Positions 57,701-64,000 of a stretch of DNA of 64,000 nucleotides are shown piece by piece. Under the pieces are notes generated by a model. The model was not told the DNA's origin. It worked only from the letters and a program-made list of their open reading frames with translations, and did not search any database. Positions within the stretch are counted from its first letter, which is position 1. The number at the start of each line of letters is the position of its first letter. Origin of the DNA: Oscarella lobularis (lineage: Eukaryota > Porifera > Homoscleromorpha > Homosclerophorida > Oscarellidae); contig NC_089179.1 in NCBI RefSeq assembly GCF_947507565.1, positions 1,240,001 through 1,304,000 on the forward strand. The letters run 5' to 3'. A program made the translations under genes and the position numbers.

Positions 57701-60700
57701 ACTTGGTCATCGACGTCCAAGCAGCGTCTGACAAACTGAACGCTTAGACGACTCTAAGTTCAAGCATATCGTGCTGGTAACGTTATGGTATGGCGTAGCA
57801 TACCAGAAAGTAGTATAATCTTGGCTGATTCAGGAAGTCGTTGCCTTCACAAGGCAAATCAAGATTTTGCAACCATAAACTGCCTAATTCGGGTCGCCAC
57901 GCCAACTTGGGAAGTTCTGCTTCTAAGCGTTTCACTATTTGAGGCTGGAGATGACTCAGCATCGAAAGCAAGTTAAGGAGCGCACTATACAGATGTAAGT
58001 AACAGTGTACAGCACCCAAATCCTAAGAGATAGAAAAAGACGATCGTTATAAACTAAATTCGGGTTCTCTCTCACTTGTGTTGTATTGAAGCACTCTGCT
58101 AGTGAAGGGAGAGTACACCCAATCGTTTCGTCAATTAATTTCGCTATTGAATCTCTGTGGGAGATTGCCACACTTCCCAGAGACGCTCGTTCAAGCAGCA
58201 AGCAAAGCAGTCGGCTGGCCAACCAAGCGTGTTTGGTTTGGAACGATGTCTTCCCTGCCAATGTCTTCCGTTTTTTTGAAGGAGGAGGGCTGGAAATATC
58301 TGACAAAGGCAAGTTCACTAGTGACAGGAGCTGAGCTGCTTTAGTCATACTCTCTGATTCTGAACCAGTAAACGATTTCAAGTGTGTAATTAGCGATCGC
58401 CAAACTTCCTCCACTTGACTCAGTGGCATCACCTCGAAGATATTTTGCAGCCTAAAATCATATGAAGAACGGAGAGAGCGGCTAAAATCTTCTCACTTTT
58501 GAACAACGCGCAATGGAAGATATTCCGGGTTTCTACTCTTTAACAATTTATTAAAAAGAACGTGAATCTGTGCAGGCAGAAAAATAAAACGCAGAGTCAT
58601 CCCAACCGATATCCCCTCTCTTGCCTGATTCAATTTCCCATAGACGTCAATGAGCGAAGATACGAAATCAAGAAGCAGGCCATTCTACATAGAAGACTTG
58701 CAAGCGAATGCAACACACAAAATATGTACTGTAGATACGATCGTTTGTGGATCTAGACACTTCTCCCAGCACTTGGTCACACAATCCTCAACAGTACAGT
58801 GATCCAATTCAATCAGCGCCTGAAGACAAGCATACTGAAATTGATTTCCTTGCACCCACCTAAAAGTTCATGCTGAAAGCAGTACCCCAAGAAAAATTTT
58901 ACAGAGGCGAGGTTGCCTAACTTTAGTTTAGTAAGAGGTCTGGCCCACGCGAGACTAGTAATTGAAAATGTTGGGAAACTGAGTTTTTACTTGTTAAATC
59001 TGGCGGTAAACTGTAAAAAGGAAGTTCCTTTGCCTATGAAGTCTGAAGGTTTGGATAAAGGACTGCTATAGTCGTGGATTTGGGCGAAGGGCCCCCCCCT
59101 TGGGGGTAAAAGCTTACAGACTCGTCGTTTGACCGCGAGAAGCTCAAAAACGCGTCTTCTCGCATAGAGAACTTTAAACGTAGCTAGACTATCCGTTTCT
59201 CGTCAAATTACCTAACCAATTGACAGGGTATATGATACTGTGCACGTTTCAAAATGCGCGTGATGCCATAAAATGATGTGGCATCTCACCTACGTCGAAA
59301 AAGACGCGACACGGGCCGTCATAGCGTTTTAGAAGTATGGGTCAGCGATAGGCGAGTGAGGGTCAGGGCCAACGTACCCATGCCGACCCATGTGGACAGA
59401 ACTCTGGACAACCACCGGAGACACCTAGACTAGACAGAAACTCACTTTCCAGAACTCAGTTGACGAGCTACAGTCTTTAGCCATTCTAGTTGCAGGCCAC
59501 TTCCTGACACGTCAGCGACAACCTGCAGAAACTTCAGGGCACTTGATCACACGACAAACGCTCTTACGTTATAAACTCTGAACGAATTTAATAGGAAAAT
59601 AATTCGCTGAAGCGATCTGAGCTGCACTGTTTGGTCTTCTTTGCCGACGTCATCATTCAGGAGTTCAGCCGAAGAGCAAAGTGCTTTCACAAACTGAAAT
59701 TTCGATGACGGATTTTGATTTCTGCAAGCAAAAACACGTCAGTGAAAGGCTCTCTTAGATGACATTCGCACTTGGCAGCTTGTAGATAGGATTTGCATAA
59801 AACGGGAAGGATATCAAAGATAGCCTAGAGAAAAAGAAGGTAATCATTAATTAATTTTGAATAAAAAACACGTACGTCAGGACAGTGCGAGAAAGCGTTT
59901 CTTGTAGCGGAAAAGAAGTGCCTGCAATAGGATGCTGATCCTTTTGCATCTTCTCTTTCGCTGCTTTCGATAGCCGATGAATAAACAGCCAGATGATTTC
60001 TGAGAAAGCAGGAATTCCCCGCTACATGTTGAGAGACTCGATTGACGGCTTACGCGTGAAAAAAACTGCTGCACAATATCGATTCCACTTGAGCCACAAC
60101 GGATCGAGCAGTTGGAGCATCAGGTTGCAAGATGAGACGCCGTCTCAATCGAATGCACGGAATCATTAGTTGCTCGCACGCGTAGATAAATACCTAAAGA
60201 CCGAGAAACCATCCATCCATTCGAGGCCCTCTTCCCGTCTCCGTCTTCATGCCTTCTTCAAATTGGCTTGTTTTCCCAGGATCTGCGTGTAAATGTTTAA
60301 CACGGAATGTACGACGCTGATCATATTCTCATTTTGAATGCATGTGAGGAAAGTGAGTTTCACGACGACGACAGCCAATGGAGCCTCGCAAAGAATAGCC
60401 TTCAATTTTAAAAACAACAGAGCCAGCCCACTTACAAATGCCTCGAATTTGGTGTCCATCAGTTGGGACAGAGAAGGATTGTCACAAAGCAGCTTGCAAA
60501 CGTCGAGAGCAGGTCGCAAGTAGGCGAGCGAAACATCGTTCTCTTTCAACGCCTTTTCGACCAATTGAGTTAGAACCTACGGAATCAATCAATAAATCGA
60601 TTAATCAATTTACATATACATGCAGTTACGTGAATCGTCTTCTGCTTGACACTGTACTTGGACGGTTTTTCGTTCATTACGACTGATGATAGAGCATTTT

Positions 60701-60964
60701 CGTACAATTTCCACACAGCTGCCTGATCGTCGTCGCTCGTCTGCTCGTGTCGCTCTCTTTTGGCACTGGCAGCCAGCTCCTCGCCCATCCAGTCGAGTAA
60801 GACCTGATACTTGTTGGGGAAAACAACTTCCGACGAACGCCAGGCGTAATGAGCGAGCTGAGCGCGAGATTTTAGCGATAGTCGCGTATTCCACAGAGAC
60901 GCTCGCAAGCCTAATCTTGAAGCAGTTAGAAAAAGCGTATTCGTTGCAGAAACGTACCCCTCAT
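54747..60964 (-). CDS. URB2: URB2 / nucleolar pre-ribosomal-associated protein 2
   Basis: A long multi-exon gene. The ATG at 60964 joins by a phase-1 intron to GLRASLWNTRLSLKSRAQLAHYAWRS, then FPNKYQVLLDWMGEEL, which matches the URB2 N-terminus. Most exons encode helical, leucine-rich sequence, as expected for this large alpha-solenoid protein of 60S ribosome assembly. About twenty exons follow at intervals of 45-60 bases (for example 60564-60247, 58432 to about 58080, 57258-56980, 56069-55620). The C-terminus reads KEIFKALFGDYTQHHKFSGK and stops at 54747. Middle parts are diverged, so individual joins are not certain. A CACGTG box lies about 60 bases upstream of the start. Confidence 0.75.
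58860..59445 (-). other. Long URB2 intron with GC-rich insertion
   Basis: At 586 bases, about ten times the local norm. It holds a GGGCCCCCCCC...TTGGGGG patch near 59090-59108. It also has an inverted pair ATGGGTC/GACCCAT bracketing a GGGTCAGCG...GTGAGGGTCAGGGCC stretch (about 59338-59392). No open frame was recognised. Probable transposon remnant. Confidence 0.4.
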
Positions 60965-61021
60965 CAGCTAAGAAGCACTTTTCGGCTTTTTGGAGGCAAC
61001 GTGCTAGAAGTCAATATTTAG

Positions 61022-61030
61022 CGTCACGTG
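61022..61030 (-). promoter_or_regulatory. E-box (CACGTG) upstream of URB2
   Basis: GTCACGTG sits about 60 bases before the URB2 ATG, in the gap after the SPATA22 stop. CACGTG boxes bound by MYC/MAX or USF are frequent at ribosome-biogenesis genes. The link is inferred from position alone. Confidence 0.35.
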
Positions 61031-61106
61031 TTTATTGATTCTTAGACACAAGGTGTTTTATTGGGGAAAGGCTAGACCGACACAAGGAGGTAATGCATCG
61101 AACCTA

Positions 61107-62578
61107 TTACTGCTCTTTAGTGAGGTCATTTTTAAAGGCTTGAATCGATCGGGTGATACGCACGCCGACTGCTTCTTTTTCTCCGGGCCGTGCCTGTCTC
61201 AGATGGACGCACTTGAGAAATAGTCCCTTGTCAAGATTGCCGACACATCTTGAAGATAGAAAAATGACTCGATAAAAACTTTATCAATGTACAATCTACC
61301 TGTACAATTTTCCGGGAGTCAGTTGAGGCAAGGGATGGTCCTAAATTACATCATACAAATTACAAAGAAAACTCAGTACAAGCACCGCTATACCATCTCC
61401 CAATATTGACATCTATATGAAAACAATGCAATAACTCGAAATAAAAGCCCAAACTCGTACCGTAGTGATCCAGTTTGATCTCTTATGGTGAAGATTTTTG
61501 ACACGCCGTCTTCACCGTCTCTAATCAGCCCTTGCACGTAGCCTACAAGACAAAGTGCATCTTAATAAACTAGTGGCCCCTTTTCTCTTCCCATTGAACG
61601 CTTACCGAAGATTTCAATAAGTACTGTCGCGCTGCTTTCTTTCCAAAATTTCAATGACTCGACATTGGAACTGACCATATGAACTTGAGTGCCCTGACTC
61701 ATTGGAGCAAACGCGTCTTCCTCCTTCTCCTTTGTAGGAAGACCTTTTCTGCTGCCAGCATCACTCTCAATAGGCGGCCCATCAGACTGCTATAACGCAT
61801 ATTTGAAAAATCAATGACGGATACATACTGACTCACCCTACTATTCATATACTGATACATGGTTCTCTCTTTACGCTTTGGTAGATTTCCAGGATAAGAG
61901 CCAGATGGTCCACCACGCTTCATTGTCATTGCTGACTGCTGAGGTTCATAAGACGATATGCACATTTCCGATCTCTGAAATCCCGGCTCTTCTTCCTTGA
62001 TGTCATCTTCATAAGGCATTCGCGACGAATAGCGAGAAGCGTGCGTGTGAGGCCCGGCTGACTTGCTTGCCGACGATCCTCCATATCCATAAGAGGACGA
62101 AGCTCCGCCCATGTGGTAGTGTGACTGAGCCGAAGTAAAGGGCAAGGGCGGGTCGGCTGGATCCAACACAAGATCATCTGAATCAAACCTAAAAATAAGT
62201 CTAATTTAAAAATTTAATAATTAAAATTAAAAATTTAATTTTTTCACCCGCTCTGGTTATGCGGCCAATTGAATTGCGGCCCGGCCATCTGGTTTTTGAA
62301 ATTCGACGACGATGAGAAAAACCATGGTGGGTTCATTCGCTGCTGTTGGTTCGAGTCGTCGTCGCCGAGTCTTCTATTTCTGAAGTTTGGCGGTTGCTGC
62401 GTCGGTTGAGGCGGTGGAGGCTCGTTCGGATGAGCGATAACGGCCTGACGCTGCTTCTTCTTGCTGTTGAATATCGGAACGAAGGCTTTGTCTGAGAGAA
62501 AACGACGTTCGGGCGACGGAATCGTGAATGAGAGAACCGTTGTGATTCTAAATTAAGCCTACTTGGTCGCTTGCTCAT
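61107..62578 (-). CDS. SPATA22: SPATA22-like meiotic recombination protein
   Basis: A 16-base first exon (62578-62563) joins at 62491 to give MSKRPNKAFVPIFNSKKKQRQ, very like the vertebrate SPATA22 start (LPVPLFNQKKRNRQ). The middle is disordered and rich in Pro, Gln, Ser and Gly. The C-terminal part is an OB fold: NVESLKFWKESSATVLIEIFGYVQG, IFTIRDQTGSLRYDVN, LPQLTPGKLYRCVGNLDK, LKCVHLRQARPGEKEAVG. This matches the vertebrate ESMKYW...RCVGN...SEQ block. The protein partners MEIOB and RPA on single-stranded DNA in meiosis. Exons are short and the stop is at 61107. It sits 142 bases upstream of URB2 on the same strand. Confidence 0.75.
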
Positions 62579-62723
62579 ATTGAGAGTGCGTACGAGACGG
62601 CGGGGAGCTTGGCAATTGAAGAATCGCAAAACCAGTCATTTCGTCCGGATCCGGGGTGCCTAAGGTGACAACGCACGCTGTGATGGTGGGCGTGATGGTG
62701 TGGCGGTAAATTGAAAATTTGCA

Positions 62724-64000
62724 TCTATCGTAGATATGACCACACAAACCAAACCATTAGCAGCATTATGCCTGTTAGTGCTACTGGAACGCCAGTCAAT
62801 TCAAATAAACTTATCGTTGATCCGTAGTACTTGACACGACAGCAAGCCAGAGAGGACTCAGCAGAATTTAGTTCTACAGAAAAAAAGATATAAAAAGCGT
62901 TGCGTCAGTGCCACCACCGACGTACCGTTGTGAAGTCTAATAGTCAACATTCGAACTCTTGTCACAAGATCAGAAACTTTACTGGTCACTTCAACGAGTC
63001 TGCATGATTTCACAGCGCCTTTTGCTACGTGTCATTTCTCTAACCGCTCTGGTTACCTGCTAAATTTCAGGTTGGAAATCAGCGTGTCAACTTTCTTGCG
63101 GAAATCTTCCAAGTCATCCCACAGCCGATCCACAAGTTGTTCGTTTCGATTGCTGCATAGAAGAGAGAAGACGTGAGTACAAATAAGAGACGCGCTTTCA
63201 CCAAACGAGCGTACCTGTCGACCATATGGTGATCACTTTCGTCTTCATGAAGATCGTGAATGTGAGTCTGTGAAATCAAAACTAAACACTGGAGTCTATA
63301 TGGGGGCGCAACAAATGAAACGAACGGCTGAGAAATCTCTGAGGTGCTTTTCGGCGCCGGTAAGAGTATCGAAAATATGATGCAACTGACTGAGAATGCT
63401 GTTTCGCTGTGCCATAATCTCGTAATGTCGAGACAGCTGGCTCGTTCCAGAAAATGGAGTAAATGGGTGAAAGCTACGAGAAAGATATCCAGCTCGTTAG
63501 CAGAACAACTATGTTTTCACTGACCCCACAGCCCAAAGGTAGTCCGTCTCTGTTTGACCAGCAATTTCCGAATAGTGAAGATGCGCAGGAGCAATGGAAC
63601 CGAGAGAAGACGTCAATCCAGCCAGAACACTTTGAGTGACTACGCAACGTCAAAAAAAGGAGAAATAAATCAATAGATCCCACTCACCATCTTCGACGTC
63701 CATTGGAAGAATTTCATCTCCAACAAAATACGGAAGAAAGGTGCCATCGCTTTTAGGTGAATGCAATACCAGTACGGAATTGGAAGACCTTAGCCGTGAT
63801 GAAATAATTTTATTTCCTACATAAGCCTTTCTTTCCTCACCAGTCAAGCTTTGATTCCATGTCCAGGAGGAGACCGTCTCCTAACGACGACACGCTGAAG
63901 ACGTAAACGGGTACGACTCGCGATCCTTCGGATTGAATCAATTTCACGTAGCGCTGTAGCTTGTTGAGTACGTCAGGCGAAATCCCATCAAAGCTAGAAA
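62724..64000 (-). CDS. Conserved single-pass membrane protein, DUF7906/At5g58100-like, 3' part
   Basis: Exons run off the right edge. From the edge inward they read FDGISPDVLNKLQRYVKLI, VVPVYVFSVSSLGDGLLLD, AYVGNKIISSRLRSSNSVLVL, SDGTFLPYFVGDEILPMDVED, SVLAGLTSSLGSIAPAHLHY, TETDYLWAVG, FHPFTPFSGTSQLS and QRNSILSQLHHIFDTL. The stop at 62724 follows a membrane helix (GVPVALTGIMLLMVWFVWSYL). The block order (VFVFxLxxxxLLLD, GLAxxLGGLxPxHxxY, WLWAVGxxPFxxxS) resembles a plant and animal family of uncharacterised secretory-pathway proteins with a C-terminal anchor. The assignment is from memory of that pattern and is tentative; function unknown. Confidence 0.45.

Overview
The window is animal nuclear DNA from a compact, intron-rich genome. 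Coding regions are cut by many short introns (about 45-65 bases, GT-AG with some GC-AG), genes lie tens to hundreds of bases apart on both strands, and neighbours often start head to head. The gene set is metazoan: KSR scaffold kinase, HNF1 homeobox factor, SUCO/osteopotentia, an HDAC6-type deacetylase, Patched-related proteins, a Frizzled-like receptor, a multi-SRCR receptor, CUEDC1, XRRA1 and SPATA22. Gene compactness, lineage-specific SRCR and ZU5/death-domain proteins and moderate divergence from vertebrate homologues suggest a non-bilaterian animal, most likely a sponge (a homoscleromorph would fit). That placement is inference. All exon joins were made by eye from splice signals, reading frame and remembered family sequences.

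Layout. 1-16.8 kb: 5' part of a GT22 mannosyltransferase-like gene (-), cysteamine dioxygenase ADO (+), KSR (+), SUCO (-), HDAC6-like with ZnF-UBP (+), HNF1 (+). 17-29 kb: MFSD10 (-), DIS3L (+), UQCR10 (-), a death-domain/ankyrin/doublecortin-like/ZU5 protein (+), NDUFS8 (+). 29-39.9 kb: two Patched-domain genes and a broken fragment of a third (-), with MRPL57 (-) and XRRA1 (+) between them, then HSD17B10 (+). 39.9-43.1 kb: gene-poor, with a duplicated palindromic motif and a run of perfect hairpins. 43.1-50.5 kb: Frizzled-like receptor (+), CUEDC1 (-), secreted phospholipase D-like protein (-), and an unrecognised spliced gene (-). 50.5-64 kb: intronless eight-SRCR receptor (+), intronless RPP30 (+), URB2 (-), SPATA22 (-), and the 3' part of a DUF7906-like membrane-protein gene (-).

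The genes do not form one pathway; the order looks like ordinary animal gene packing. Points that stand out: a multi-domain DD-ANK-DCX-like-ZU5-UPA-DD protein; the hairpin array at 41.2-41.6 kb; at least six GC-AG introns; coding starts that overlap in antisense (SUCO/HDAC6); and a mitochondrial ribosomal protein gene whose stop lies 38 bases before the start of a Patched-like gene.
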